Part shown: positions 25,425 through 34,276 of the stretch, piece after piece
Position numbering within the stretch: the first letter of the stretch is position 1
Layout of the letters: the number at the start of each line of letters is the position of its first letter
Origin: Corynebacterium genitalium ATCC 33030
GTDB lineage: Bacteria; Actinomycetota; Actinomycetes; Mycobacteriales; Mycobacteriaceae
Length of the DNA: 64,000 bases
Assembly: GCF_000143825.1 (NCBI RefSeq)
Contig: NZ_CM000961.1
Location: 62,001 to 126,000 of the forward strand
Direction: 5' to 3'
Program-made: the position numbers and the translations under genes
Notes under the pieces: model-generated
What the model was told of the DNA's origin: nothing
Seen by the model: the letters and a program-made list of their open reading frames with translations, nothing else
Database searches by the model: none

Positions 25425-26912
25425 TTAGGTCAGCGCCTGGGTGTCGCGCTCCATCTGGTCGTAGGCCTGGTTAAACACGACCATCGCTTCTTCCTCCGAA
25501 GGGTCGAGCAGCCCGAAGGAGAGCATCTGCATTTGGGAACGACGCTCGCGGATGCGGTCCAGAACCGTCCACGGGTTCGCGTTCGGCGGCAGGTCCAAGC
25601 GCGTCGGCGGCGGACCAGCATGGGCGAGCCGCGCGGCTTCGTGGATGAACTCCTCGGAAGCATGCGCTGCCAGCAGCGACTTCAGCGTGATCAACAACTT
25701 CGCCGGGATGGCAACGGGGTGGTTGCGCAGGGTGTGCAGCGTGTGTCGGATCGGCTCGGTGAAGGCCGGGTGGCGGTAGACCAGCCCCTCAAGGTCAGTG
25801 AGGATCTCACCAGCGCGGTGCAGGTAGGCGTACCAGGACAGGTCGCGCTCCAGCGCCTCGCGGATCGCACCGATGCCAGAGGCGCGGATCAGCCAGTCAT
25901 TGAACGCCGCGCCGCCCTTGACGGCTTCCTCGTGGCCGCGGAACAGGCCGTACTCACCAATCAGGTCGACGACGTTCTCGATGCGGTGCGCTGCGTGCCG
26001 GTTCGGGTCCGGGGCCGCTTGAAGGGAGTGGGCGGAGAAGCTGGCATCGATGTTGCGGGGTCCACCGGAACCCTTATTGCCTTTCGAGTAGAGGGCGGAG
26101 ACAAGCTCCAAACGCGACTGCGATGTCACCGCGGCGATCTCACGGGTCAAGGACTCACTGACCACGCCCGTCGCCACTGTTTGCGCCAACAGGGCGGAAA
26201 CCGGCATGACCCGGGAGACGAAACCGCCCAGCTGCTGGGACAGGCGCGCAGCGTGCTCGTGGGCTTTCATGATCGGGTCTTCGTCGCCCAAGGCCCCCTC
26301 ACCGAAGGAGTCCGCGCGCGACAGCACGCCCAGCGTGTTCAAGGGTGTGAAACCGAGCTGCTGGATGAACTCGACCTCGTCGCGGCGGGGTGCAGAGTCA
26401 AACAGGAACACGGCAGCATCGGCGTCGACGGAGGCGGAACGGGTTTGCTCGTAGCCGTCGATAAGCGCGGCGCGCGTTGTGGCTTCATTTTCCGCTGTCA
26501 GCGTTGCTGTACCCGGGGTATCGATGAGCGTGTACCTGCTCACCGCTTGCGACGGCAACCAGCGGTCGATGAACGCGATCTCCGCCGCCGGCACCGGCAA
26601 CTGGGACACGCGCCCACGCTGGATCGGGATGGGGACCTGCTCGCCGCTGCGCAGGTAGGCCACGGCGCGATCCGGCATGCCGTTTTGGAACACGGTGACC
26701 ACGTTGGTGGCCTCCAGCGCGCGGGTCTCCGCGACAGGCGCGCCGACGAGCGCGTTGAGCAGCGTCGACTTGCCGGCCTTGATGCGGCCGACAATGACGA
26801 TGCGCGGCGGCGTCTGCACGCGCGCGATGAGCGGGCCGCAGGCGTGGGCCATCTCCGGCGACAGCGACGCCAAGCGGTGCAGCTCATTCGCAATCAATTC
26901 GAGAATGGACAT
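25425..26912 (-). CDS. dynamin-like GTPase (second of pair)
   Basis: 495 residues. The G1 loop is VGRIKAGKSTLLNAL, the G3 is YTLIDTPGTATL, and the G4-like region is VLSRAD. Helical stalk-like regions follow. It starts 3 bases after the stop of the first dynamin gene, so the two are one operon. Paired dynamin-like proteins such as mycobacterial IniA/IniC act on membranes under envelope stress; a similar role here is inferred. Its 3' end has a degraded duplicate at 24040-24203. Confidence 0.82.
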   Translation of the reverse strand: MSILELIANELHRLASLSPEMAHACGPLIARVQTPPRIVIVGRIKAGKSTLLNALVGAPVAETRALEATNVVTVFQNGMPDRAVAYLRSGEQVPIPIQRGRVSQLPVPAAEIAFIDRWLPSQAVSRYTLIDTPGTATLTAENEATTRAALIDGYEQTRSASVDADAAVFLFDSAPRRDEVEFIQQLGFTPLNTLGVLSRADSFGEGALGDEDPIMKAHEHAARLSQQLGGFVSRVMPVSALLAQTVATGVVSESLTREIAAVTSQSRLELVSALYSKGNKGSGGPRNIDASFSAHSLQAAPDPNRHAAHRIENVVDLIGEYGLFRGHEEAVKGGAAFNDWLIRASGIGAIREALERDLSWYAYLHRAGEILTDLEGLVYRHPAFTEPIRHTLHTLRNHPVAIPAKLLITLKSLLAAHASEEFIHEAARLAHAGPPPTRLDLPPNANPWTVLDRIRERRSQMQMLSFGLLDPSEEEAMVVFNQAYDQMERDTQALT

Positions 26913-26915
26913 GTA

Positions 26916-28742
26916 CTACCCCGCTTTCCGTGCCGTGAGCTGATCGATCATGGTCTCTGCATCACCGTGAGCCTTGCGCACGCGCGACCGGTTCTTCTTG
27001 ATCACTTCCAGGCGCCGATTCCGTGTCTCCTGCCGCTGATTAATGGTCTTTTGAGCACGCGCGATGCGCTGCTTCAAGTCACCCAGTTGCGCTTCCAACT
27101 GGGCTGTGTAACGGGCGGAGATCAGCGGTTGAGCCACCAGTGTGAACTGCGTCAAGATGTTGTTGGTGTGCTTCACCGCCGAATTGCGGGACTCATTGAG
27201 CCAACTCTTCAGCTGGGATTTACCCGACTTGATGGCACGGAACCCGAAGGTCACGCCGAACCACGCGGCACCCGCAATGATGCCCACGCCGGGCACCAGG
27301 GCCGCACCGAGCAGACCACCAATGGTGGAACCGCCGGAGAAACCCATCATGAGCATCATCGGGTCGAACGTGTCGCGCATGTTGCGGTTCACTTCAGCCG
27401 TACGGATTTCCCCGATGTGCAGCTGCTCGCGGATCTCCGCGATGATCTCGTCTGGGACGGTGGAGTTGCCGAAGATCTTGTGCAGATAGGCCTCCACATC
27501 ATTACCGAACTGGCTGACCGACACCACCACCGCACGCTGGAAATCCTCTTCCATCAAACGGGTGAAGTGCTGCGGATCCTTGCGCAGGACCTGGATGCCG
27601 TGCTTGTCGATGAAATCCGTCCACTTCGTGCGGATCTCCATGAGATCCTCATCCAACTTGTCCGCGGCAGACTGGCGCATGAGCTGGAGGTCGCGGTTCA
27701 AGTGGCGTTCCCACACTTTGGCCTGCTGGCGCAGCTCTTCGAAGCTGGCCTTCTGCTCCTCCAGTTCAGGCAGAACATCCTCGGCCTGCTCGAGATCGCG
27801 CTGCTCCGTCTCCATTTCCGCTTCGATGTCTTCCAGCGCACGGTTCATGATCCGCAGCGCGTTGGCCACCGGCAGCGACTCCGCGCTTGCGAAGCGGTCC
27901 GCGATCTCCTTGCGCAGCCGTGCCAAGCCGGCGAAGGCATCGACATTGTCGTCGTCAGTGCCCAGTTCTGCGAACGGCAGTAGCGAGGACACACCGATGA
28001 CGGGAATGTTCTCGCCGACGTGGGCGGCAATGAGCTTCTCGTCCTCGGCGACGATGTCGCGCCACCGCGTCATGTTCTTATCCGTCTTGGTCACCGCCAC
28101 GACCACGGACGCGGAGACCTCGTGGGCGTGCTTGAGAAAGTCCATCTCCGGCTTGGTCAACGGGCTAGAAGCATCTGCCACCACAACGACCACACTGGCG
28201 AAGTTCTCCGTGTCCGCCTGCACAGCTGAGTCCGCAGAGCCGATGCCGCCGATGCCGGGAGTGTCAATGACAATGGTGTCGCCCATCTTGGAACCGTCGA
28301 CAGCAATGTGCGCACGGGTGGGTACGAATCCGTCGAAGGACTGCAACGCGCGGTCCACGCGGCTGGGCAATTCGGTCAGCGGATGAATCTCCGTTCCCTC
28401 GGCCGAGATCAAGGCCGCACTACCGGCGGGGATTTCCTCGGTTTCAGGTCCGATGGCGATGGGAATGACCGTCGTAAAGTCCGTGCTCGACGGTGAGACT
28501 CCCTGCCACCCCACAAGCGCGTTCGCCAACGAACTCTTGCCGCGGTTGACCTCGCCGGCGAGAATCACCGTATTCGTTTGCAGCTCCGCCGACGCCGCTT
28601 GCTTGACCCGCACCGACACCTTCGCCCGTCCGCGCTTGTCCAAGATCCCCTCGCAGACACGGTCAATGTAGCCCTTGGCCTTGGCGTGCACGTCCTCCTG
28701 CTGGGCTGCAGGCGCTGCGGTGGATTGATCCGGCTGGGTCAC
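26916..28742 (-). CDS. dynamin-like GTPase (first of pair)
   Basis: 608 residues. The G1 loop is AGEVNRGKSSLANAL, the switch Thr is STDFTTVIP, the G3 is IVIDTPGIGG and the G4 is VVAVTKTDK. A predicted coiled coil (about 280-345) is followed by a hydrophobic hairpin (about 470-500, FSGGSTIGGLLGAALVPG) that could insert in the membrane, then another coiled coil at the C-terminus. The pair with the next gene could form a hetero-oligomer. Divergent from the lipoprotein/Hsp70 genes; 28743-28961 between them holds the promoters but no gene. Confidence 0.85.
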   Translation of the reverse strand: MTQPDQSTAAPAAQQEDVHAKAKGYIDRVCEGILDKRGRAKVSVRVKQAASAELQTNTVILAGEVNRGKSSLANALVGWQGVSPSSTDFTTVIPIAIGPETEEIPAGSAALISAEGTEIHPLTELPSRVDRALQSFDGFVPTRAHIAVDGSKMGDTIVIDTPGIGGIGSADSAVQADTENFASVVVVVADASSPLTKPEMDFLKHAHEVSASVVVAVTKTDKNMTRWRDIVAEDEKLIAAHVGENIPVIGVSSLLPFAELGTDDDNVDAFAGLARLRKEIADRFASAESLPVANALRIMNRALEDIEAEMETEQRDLEQAEDVLPELEEQKASFEELRQQAKVWERHLNRDLQLMRQSAADKLDEDLMEIRTKWTDFIDKHGIQVLRKDPQHFTRLMEEDFQRAVVVSVSQFGNDVEAYLHKIFGNSTVPDEIIAEIREQLHIGEIRTAEVNRNMRDTFDPMMLMMGFSGGSTIGGLLGAALVPGVGIIAGAAWFGVTFGFRAIKSGKSQLKSWLNESRNSAVKHTNNILTQFTLVAQPLISARYTAQLEAQLGDLKQRIARAQKTINQRQETRNRRLEVIKKNRSRVRKAHGDAETMIDQLTARKAG

Positions 28743-28961
28743 TTCTTAAGCTTTCTCACGTGTGGGGGTTAGCTAGAGGGAAGTATATGCGTCCCCCATT
28801 GTGGCGGAGATATCGCCGGGCGGGGCAGGGACAGCCCCTTTCCACGCGCGCGGAGGAAAGATATGCCAGACTCTTATGCAAAATTCAGAACGAAACCGCC
28901 CTCCAAGGTGTAACCTTCGCAGGCTTTCCCCGCATCCAAACTGTGACCGCATCGCACCTTC

Positions 28962-30497
28962 ATGAAGAAAGGCCCCTCCCCCGTGTCCCGTATCAGCACC
29001 CGCGTCGCCGCGATCCTCACCACCGTTGCCGCTGCCGGCGCGCTGACCGGCTGCTCCGTGCTGGAGCAGTTCCAGCAGCCAGAAGAGCAGCAAGCCTCCG
29101 AAGAGCAGGCCACCTCCGAGGTCCCCGAAGAAGAGAAATACGACACCGGCCAGTACCGCAAGGAACCGCACCCGGGATGGCCCGAAACCCCGGTTGACAT
29201 GACTTCCTACTCAGAGGGCAACCAGATCGGCTACCAAACCCTGCTGCCCTACGAGGTCGACCCAGAACGGTTCACCCAAGGCCGCATGCCAGTGCGCTAC
29301 AACACGTTCGGCCGGATCAGCCTGGTCTTCCCCGACGCAGTGAACGAGGCGACCAAGCCGTTTGAGAAGAACTACATCTCCGGCTACATTCACCCCGCCA
29401 GCGACGAGGACGGCAACCAGATCGCCGAAAACTACATCTGGCGCTTCACCGACCCGACCTCTGCCGAAGGGTTCGCCAACGCAATTCGCGACACTTACCT
29501 GGCAGAGGGCGGCATCAACTGGGAAGACGACACGACCTACCCGTTGGAGTACATCGACATTCCAGGCCACCCCGGCGCCGCCGGCATGAAGGATGAAGAA
29601 GGCGACCAAGTCCACATGGTGACCACGTACAACGAGTTCGTCATCTTCGCCAACGCCATGGACAACCGGGACCTGGATATGGCCGAAGAGGAAAAGAACC
29701 AAGACCTGACGTGGGCGGTGGACTACATGTCGAAGTTCCTCACCATGCAGCTTCCGATGATGGATGACATTGAAACCCACAAGACCGAAGAAGGCTTCGG
29801 CAAACACGACAAACTGCAGCCGATGGACCCGGACAACATCCTGAAGTACGTCGTGATGTCCCCAGAGGGCGTGGAGATGAACGGCCCTGTCCCCGCCCAC
29901 ATGAACAAGCGCGCGATGAACGGCATGTTCAAGGCCACCGGTGAGGTCTCCCGCCTGCTGGACCAAGCCGACATCGAGGCCATGGCGATCGGTGAATCCA
30001 CTCTCTTCCGACTGGCCAACCCGCAGAACGCGGAAATGATGCTGGCGTCCTTCCGTGCCCTGGACTCCGAAGACGAACCGGAGAAATTCGACGAGCCGCA
30101 GGGCGTGCCCGGCACCGAGTGCTACTCCACCTACGAGGGCAGCGGAAAGCTCCACTACTGCTACCTGAAGTATGAGAACTACTACGCCCACATCTCCAAG
30201 TTCGAAAACACTTCGGCGAACTCCGAAGCGACCATTGGCAACGACCCGGAAGAAGGAGCAAACAAGGTCGACCCGAAGACCCAGCTGTCCCAGATGGTTG
30301 CCGCCCAGTACCTGATGCTGCGCGCTGCGGTAGCTGAGGCAGAGGGCAACGCGGACGGCGCTGCAGAGAGCTCGGCGGGGAACACCGCAGAAAAAACTGC
30401 AGAAAACTCTGCAGAGAACACGGCCGAAAACAATGCGGATAGCGCCGCGAAAACCCTCTCTGAAACGACTGCTGAAACCCCAGCAGCGGAGTCTTAG
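28962..30497 (+). CDS. large lipoprotein of unknown function
   Basis: 511 residues. The signal peptide ends in the lipobox LTGC (Cys about 31). The mature part is acidic and rich in aromatic residues, with two nearby Cys near 388 and 400 (GTECYSTYEGSGKLHYCYLKY). The last 50 residues are a low-complexity tail of AE(N/K/S) repeats (SAENTAENNADSAAKT). No family is recognised. It precedes the membrane-anchored Hsp70-like gene and is divergent from the dynamin pair, so it is a candidate outer component of an envelope module. Confidence 0.65.
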   Translation: MKKGPSPVSRISTRVAAILTTVAAAGALTGCSVLEQFQQPEEQQASEEQATSEVPEEEKYDTGQYRKEPHPGWPETPVDMTSYSEGNQIGYQTLLPYEVDPERFTQGRMPVRYNTFGRISLVFPDAVNEATKPFEKNYISGYIHPASDEDGNQIAENYIWRFTDPTSAEGFANAIRDTYLAEGGINWEDDTTYPLEYIDIPGHPGAAGMKDEEGDQVHMVTTYNEFVIFANAMDNRDLDMAEEEKNQDLTWAVDYMSKFLTMQLPMMDDIETHKTEEGFGKHDKLQPMDPDNILKYVVMSPEGVEMNGPVPAHMNKRAMNGMFKATGEVSRLLDQADIEAMAIGESTLFRLANPQNAEMMLASFRALDSEDEPEKFDEPQGVPGTECYSTYEGSGKLHYCYLKYENYYAHISKFENTSANSEATIGNDPEEGANKVDPKTQLSQMVAAQYLMLRAAVAEAEGNADGAAESSAGNTAEKTAENSAENTAENNADSAAKTLSETTAETPAAES

Positions 30498-30516
30498 AAC
30501 CCCTTCCTTGGAAAGG

Positions 30517-30536
30517 CCGGATACCCTCCGGTTTTT
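30517..30536 (+). terminator. intrinsic terminator after the lipoprotein gene
   Basis: CCGGA, five-base loop, TCCGG (30517-30531) followed by TTTTT. A second GC-rich hairpin (about 30537-30569) follows immediately. Confidence 0.65.
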
Positions 30537-30621
30537 CCGGGGCGGGGTGTAACCTCCCGCCCCGCCCCGGCATCTAACTACTGTTAGCCATGAAGACCAC
30601 CTACTGCTAGGGAGGACCCCC

Positions 30622-32439
30622 ATGTCCAAGGACTGGACTCTGTCCATTGACTTCGGCACATCCAACACCGCGGCGGCGCACACGAACCCGACCCGCGGTG
30701 GCGTGGAAGCCGTCAGCCTGTCCCACGACAGGATGACCATGCCGTCGTCGGTGTACATTGAGACCCCTGAACACGTCGAGACTGGTGACGTGGCCCTGAA
30801 CAAAGCGGAGGGCAACCCGGACGGCTTCCTCGCCGCGCCGAAGCGCGTCATCCCGCAGCAGATCTTCCAGATCAACGGCTACGACATTCCTGCCTCCACC
30901 CCGGTTGCCGCCGTGTTGGAGTCGGTGGTGCGCCGGGCGTCCCGCGAGCACAATGACCACCGCCCGGGTGAGCTCGTGCTCACCCACCCGGAGGCGTGGA
31001 CGGACGCAGAGATCAAGGTGCTTCTCGACGCTGCAACGCAGCTCGGCCTCAACGCCACCAACATCCGCACGGTTTCTGAGCCGAAGGCAGCCGCCCAGTA
31101 CTACTCGGCGAACCAGCCGTTGGAACCGGGCGACAAGATCGCCGTCTTCGACTTCGGCGGCGGCACCCTCGACGTGGCTGTGCTGGAGGCGCAAAACGAC
31201 GGGTCTTTCCACATCGTGGCCGCCCGCGGCGACAACTCTCTGGGCGGCAAGAGCTTCGATGCCCTGATTCGCCGTTGGGTCGACCGCCAGCTCGAGGACG
31301 ACCACCCGGACCAGATCGAGTACCTCCGCCGCCGCGCGCCCCTGTCCGACCGCCACGCCGTCGAAGACAGCATCCGCCGCGCGAAGGAGGTCCTCTCCGA
31401 ATCCCCCACCGCGACGATCACCGTCCCCGGCGAGTCCGAGTCTGTCCGGTTGACGCTGACCCGCAACGAGTTCGAGGACATCATCCGTCAGCCTGTTCAG
31501 CGTGCGACTGACCTGACGCGCCAGACGCTTATCGACGCTGGCGTCACCTCCCCCGGCGACCTGAAAGCCCTCTACATGACCGGCGGGTCATCCCGCGTCC
31601 CGATGGTTCAGGAGGAGATCAAGAGCCTCGGCCCGGTGGCCAACCTCGACGACCCGAAGATGGTGGTCGCCCAGGGTGCGCTGTCTGCCGTCGCGCCGAT
31701 TGTCACCGGTCTGCATACCTCGACTGCGCCCACCACACCGACGTACGCCGGCCAGCCCGGTCCTGCAAGTCGGCCGGGCCAGCCGAGCCAGACCGGCCAG
31801 CCTAGCCAGGCCGAGCCCCGCAAGAAGAACCGCACCGCCCTGGCTGTCGGCGCAGTCTTGGGTTCGGTTCTCCTCATCGGCGGCATCGGTGCCTTCGCCC
31901 TGACCCGCGGTGGTAACGACCCCGCTGAGAACCAGGCGCAGGATGGAGGCACCGCGGCTGAATCCGCCGGCGAATCCACGGCACCAACCCAAACTGAGTC
32001 CGCAGAGCCGAAGACCGGCGAAGAGATCTATGCAGCACTACCGGAGAAGCTCCAGGGCGCCGTCCAGAACTGCTCAATGAACAGTTCCGGTATCCTCGCC
32101 GCGTCGAGCATCCAGTGCAAGATCAACGTGAATAGCGAGGGGGTCGAGCACTTCCGTGAGGTAGGCCGCTACGCCTCCGCCTACGTGAACCTCGCCGTGA
32201 GCCAGGAGGCCGCGAAGCGCGAACGCGCCTTGATCAAACAGGGCCGCTACTCCAAGTCCGATGAGGGGATCATGGAGGAAAGCTCCGACGGTTCCGCCGC
32301 CGTGGGAGTCGACTCTGACAATCTCTACGATGCTTCAGTCACCTATGCCGATACTGAGACCGGCGTAGTCATGAGCTCGTTCGACTTCGCTTCGCCCCAG
32401 GATGCCGTTGACTGGTTCAAAACCTACGACCTTCTCTAA
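30622..32439 (+). CDS. membrane-anchored Hsp70-like protein
   Basis: 605 residues. The N-terminal actin-like ATPase has SIDFGTSNTAAA (phosphate 1), VFDFGGGTLDVAVLE (phosphate 2) and LYMTGGSSRVPMVQ (adenosine loop). In place of the DnaK substrate-binding domain there is a GQP-rich linker (about 375-400), a membrane helix (about 404-428) and an extracytoplasmic part of about 175 residues with two Cys. It is therefore a sensor- or scaffold-like Hsp70 spanning the membrane rather than a general chaperone. The ribosome site is GGGAGGA. Confidence 0.85.
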   Translation: MSKDWTLSIDFGTSNTAAAHTNPTRGGVEAVSLSHDRMTMPSSVYIETPEHVETGDVALNKAEGNPDGFLAAPKRVIPQQIFQINGYDIPASTPVAAVLESVVRRASREHNDHRPGELVLTHPEAWTDAEIKVLLDAATQLGLNATNIRTVSEPKAAAQYYSANQPLEPGDKIAVFDFGGGTLDVAVLEAQNDGSFHIVAARGDNSLGGKSFDALIRRWVDRQLEDDHPDQIEYLRRRAPLSDRHAVEDSIRRAKEVLSESPTATITVPGESESVRLTLTRNEFEDIIRQPVQRATDLTRQTLIDAGVTSPGDLKALYMTGGSSRVPMVQEEIKSLGPVANLDDPKMVVAQGALSAVAPIVTGLHTSTAPTTPTYAGQPGPASRPGQPSQTGQPSQAEPRKKNRTALAVGAVLGSVLLIGGIGAFALTRGGNDPAENQAQDGGTAAESAGESTAPTQTESAEPKTGEEIYAALPEKLQGAVQNCSMNSSGILAASSIQCKINVNSEGVEHFREVGRYASAYVNLAVSQEAAKRERALIKQGRYSKSDEGIMEESSDGSAAVGVDSDNLYDASVTYADTETGVVMSSFDFASPQDAVDWFKTYDLL

Positions 32440-32443
32440 CGCC

Positions 32444-32797
32444 ATGATCACACCAGAACCGATCCCAGAAGGCTTGACCGAATGCTCCCTGAACACCGCG
32501 TTCACCACCGAAGAGTGGCCGGAGTGGGACGAGGCTGACCTCGTTCCCGATGTCGCCGCCGAGGACGACGCGATCGACACCATCGAAGACGATGACCTCG
32601 CGCTCGACGCCCCGGCCGACGCCGAGACCGCCCCAGCTACCACCGAGCCAGACACTGACCCTGCGCCAGAAACCGACCCCGAGATGCCGGACTCTGCCGA
32701 CCCAACGGAGAGCTTCGATGGCGCAGCGGACACCGACGACACGGACGACATGTCCCTCGACGACTACGAGGATCTCGACGTCGATCCGGACTTCTAA
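32444..32797 (+). CDS. highly acidic small protein of unknown function
   Basis: 117 residues from ATG 32444, four bases after the Hsp70 stop. The sequence is dominated by Asp, Glu, Ala, Pro and Thr (for example AEDDAIDTIEDDDLALD and DDYEDLDVDPDF) and looks disordered. A longer frame from 32402 would overlap the Hsp70 gene. It is probably translationally coupled to Hsp70. No family is recognised. Confidence 0.55.
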   Translation: MITPEPIPEGLTECSLNTAFTTEEWPEWDEADLVPDVAAEDDAIDTIEDDDLALDAPADAETAPATTEPDTDPAPETDPEMPDSADPTESFDGAADTDDTDDMSLDDYEDLDVDPDF

Positions 32798-32865
32798 CCC
32801 CCGCGCCGGCATATCTGCAAGGGTTATGCGGACAGTCCGGGCTGCCCTAAAGTAGCCTGTCCGTT

Positions 32866-33414
32866 ATGCACGAATCCCAGCTCATCGCTAACGCCAAGGC
32901 CGGCGACCAATCGGCCTTCGCTGAGCTGGTGAAACAGCATGAAGTGAAGCTGTTCAACGTGTGCCTGCGCATCACGGCGAACCACCACGATGCCGAGGAT
33001 GCCTTCGCGGCGGCGATGTACCTCGGATGGAAGAACCTGGAGAAGTTCCGGGGCAAGTCGGGCTTTGGCACGTGGATGTACCGCATCGCCTCGAATGCGT
33101 CGCTGGAGATAGTTCGGAAGCGGCGCCCAGAAGTCTCCATCGATTCCCCGCTCGGCGACAACGATGATGCAGGCCCGTTAGAGATCGAAGACGTCGCCGC
33201 AGAGTTCGAGGAATCCATCGCCGACAATGACTCGTTGACCAAGGCCCTGGCCGCCATCCCCGACCAGTCCCGCGAAGCGCTCGTGCTCGCCGAGGTCGCC
33301 GGATTCACGCTCGCGGAGATCGCTGAGCACCAAGACTCCTCCCTCTCTGCAACAAAGGTGCGGGTGCACCGGGCACGGAAGAGCCTGCGCGAGCTACTCG
33401 CCGCCAACGCTTAG
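32866..33414 (+). CDS. ECF-type RNA polymerase sigma factor
   Basis: 182 residues. Region 2 is about 12-85 (AFAELVKQHEVKLFNVC, DAEDAFAAAMYLGW, FGTWMYRIASNASL) and region 4 about 125-180 (IPDQSREALVLAEVAGFTLAEIAEH, then VRVHRARKSLREL). No anti-sigma gene lies directly downstream; a lipoprotein follows. A TAGCCT box at 32853-32858 ends 7 bases before the ATG, suggesting a leaderless transcript. It may control the surrounding envelope genes (inference). Confidence 0.88.
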   Translation: MHESQLIANAKAGDQSAFAELVKQHEVKLFNVCLRITANHHDAEDAFAAAMYLGWKNLEKFRGKSGFGTWMYRIASNASLEIVRKRRPEVSIDSPLGDNDDAGPLEIEDVAAEFEESIADNDSLTKALAAIPDQSREALVLAEVAGFTLAEIAEHQDSSLSATKVRVHRARKSLRELLAANA

Positions 33415-33464
33415 CGAGTGTGGACTGTCACCCTCAACCGCAGGTCCACGGGGCCGCTGCGGTG

Positions 33465-33470
33465 TAATCT
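33465..33470 (+). promoter_or_regulatory. -10 element for leaderless lipoprotein gene
   Basis: TAATCT ends 6 bases before ATG 33477 and no ribosome-binding sequence intervenes, as expected for a leaderless actinobacterial mRNA. Confidence 0.4.
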
Positions 33471-33476
33471 GCTGAC

Positions 33477-34193
33477 ATGTCTTCCTCGCCGCTTATTCTT
33501 CGCACCCGCTTCACCACAATGCTTGCCGCTACAACGACAGCGTTCGCCTGCGCTTTCGCGCTTGCAGGCTGCTCGCAGTCCACGCTCCCCGATTCGGAGG
33601 AGCCCGCCCTGACGACAGCAGCCGCCCCTGACGCGCAGGACGATAGTGACGCCGAGGGCCCGGCCACCGTCATCGAGACAGTCACCGAAAAGCCCAAGGA
33701 GAAGCAAAAACAAAACGAGAAGTGCACGCAGCTGCCGAAGGACCCGCGCGAGCAGTACCCGTCGCGCTCAGCTCCGGGTCGCATGCCCTCGACGGACGGA
33801 TCGGACTTTAACTACTGGATCGAGGACATCGATAACCACTACGACCCGTGCGCGCCGGTGAGCTGGATCATCTTCCACGGTGGCCGCGGCAGCGTCGACG
33901 GGCCCGCTGGCACCGGCGCCGCTGTGTCGGATGGCATCGCGTTCTACATCGACGGTAAGCCCGATGGAGACATGCGTACCTTCCGCGGGATCACCAACGT
34001 GACCCTCAACGGCGACACCATCGACTTTTCCTGGAGCGAGCGCCAGCAGGACCTCACTGGAAGCGTGAAGCTGCAGAACCACGTCACGCTCGGATTCGAC
34101 AACGGACGCATTGCACCGATCAGTGGCGATGTCGAGGCGTTCAATCAGTACTGGAACGGCAGCCAGTACATGCTCGGCCACTACGGCGAGTAG
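33477..34193 (+). CDS. LppP/LprE-like lipoprotein
   Basis: 238 residues. The signal peptide has the lipobox ALAGC (Cys 32), followed by a disordered acidic/Lys-rich linker and a C-terminal domain with DNHYDPCAPVSWIIFHGG, which matches the LppP/LprE family signature (DPCAxLSWI). Two Cys (QLP-preceding CTQ and DPC) could form a disulfide. It is secreted and membrane-anchored. It follows the ECF sigma gene and may be its target. Confidence 0.72.
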   Translation: MSSSPLILRTRFTTMLAATTTAFACAFALAGCSQSTLPDSEEPALTTAAAPDAQDDSDAEGPATVIETVTEKPKEKQKQNEKCTQLPKDPREQYPSRSAPGRMPSTDGSDFNYWIEDIDNHYDPCAPVSWIIFHGGRGSVDGPAGTGAAVSDGIAFYIDGKPDGDMRTFRGITNVTLNGDTIDFSWSERQQDLTGSVKLQNHVTLGFDNGRIAPISGDVEAFNQYWNGSQYMLGHYGE

Positions 34194-34230
34194 GGCCCAG
34201 GACAAGGGTGGTTAACGGTGGGGGAGGTTG

Positions 34231-34241
34231 CGTCGATAAGC
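34231..34241 (-). repeat. intergenic copy of over-represented 11-mer
   Basis: CGTCGATAAGC (GCTTATCGACG on the minus strand), in the short gap before the dtsR promoter. One of 13 exact copies in the window. Confidence 0.75.
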
Positions 34242-34262
34242 GAATGGATGCACCCGACCCCG

Positions 34263-34268
34263 TAGGAT
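34263..34268 (+). promoter_or_regulatory. -10 element for the dtsR gene
   Basis: TAGGAT ends 8 bases before ATG 34277. The short distance and missing ribosome site suggest leaderless translation. Confidence 0.35.
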
Positions 34269-34276
34269 GAGGCGTT

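Noticed and set aside
25389..27983. Long plus-strand open frame of 864 codons
   Set aside because: It lies entirely antisense to the two dynamin-like GTPase genes, has no recognisable domain and is rich in Arg/His/Val as expected for the reverse of a GC-rich gene.
30370..30480. Short repeated units resembling a CRISPR-like array
   Set aside because: They are in-frame Ala-Glu-Asn codons in the low-complexity tail of the lipoprotein; there are no uniform spacers and no cas genes.
29211..30875. Minus-strand open frame of 554 codons
   Set aside because: Antisense to the lipoprotein and the start of the Hsp70-like gene; Val/His/Gly-rich shadow without motifs.
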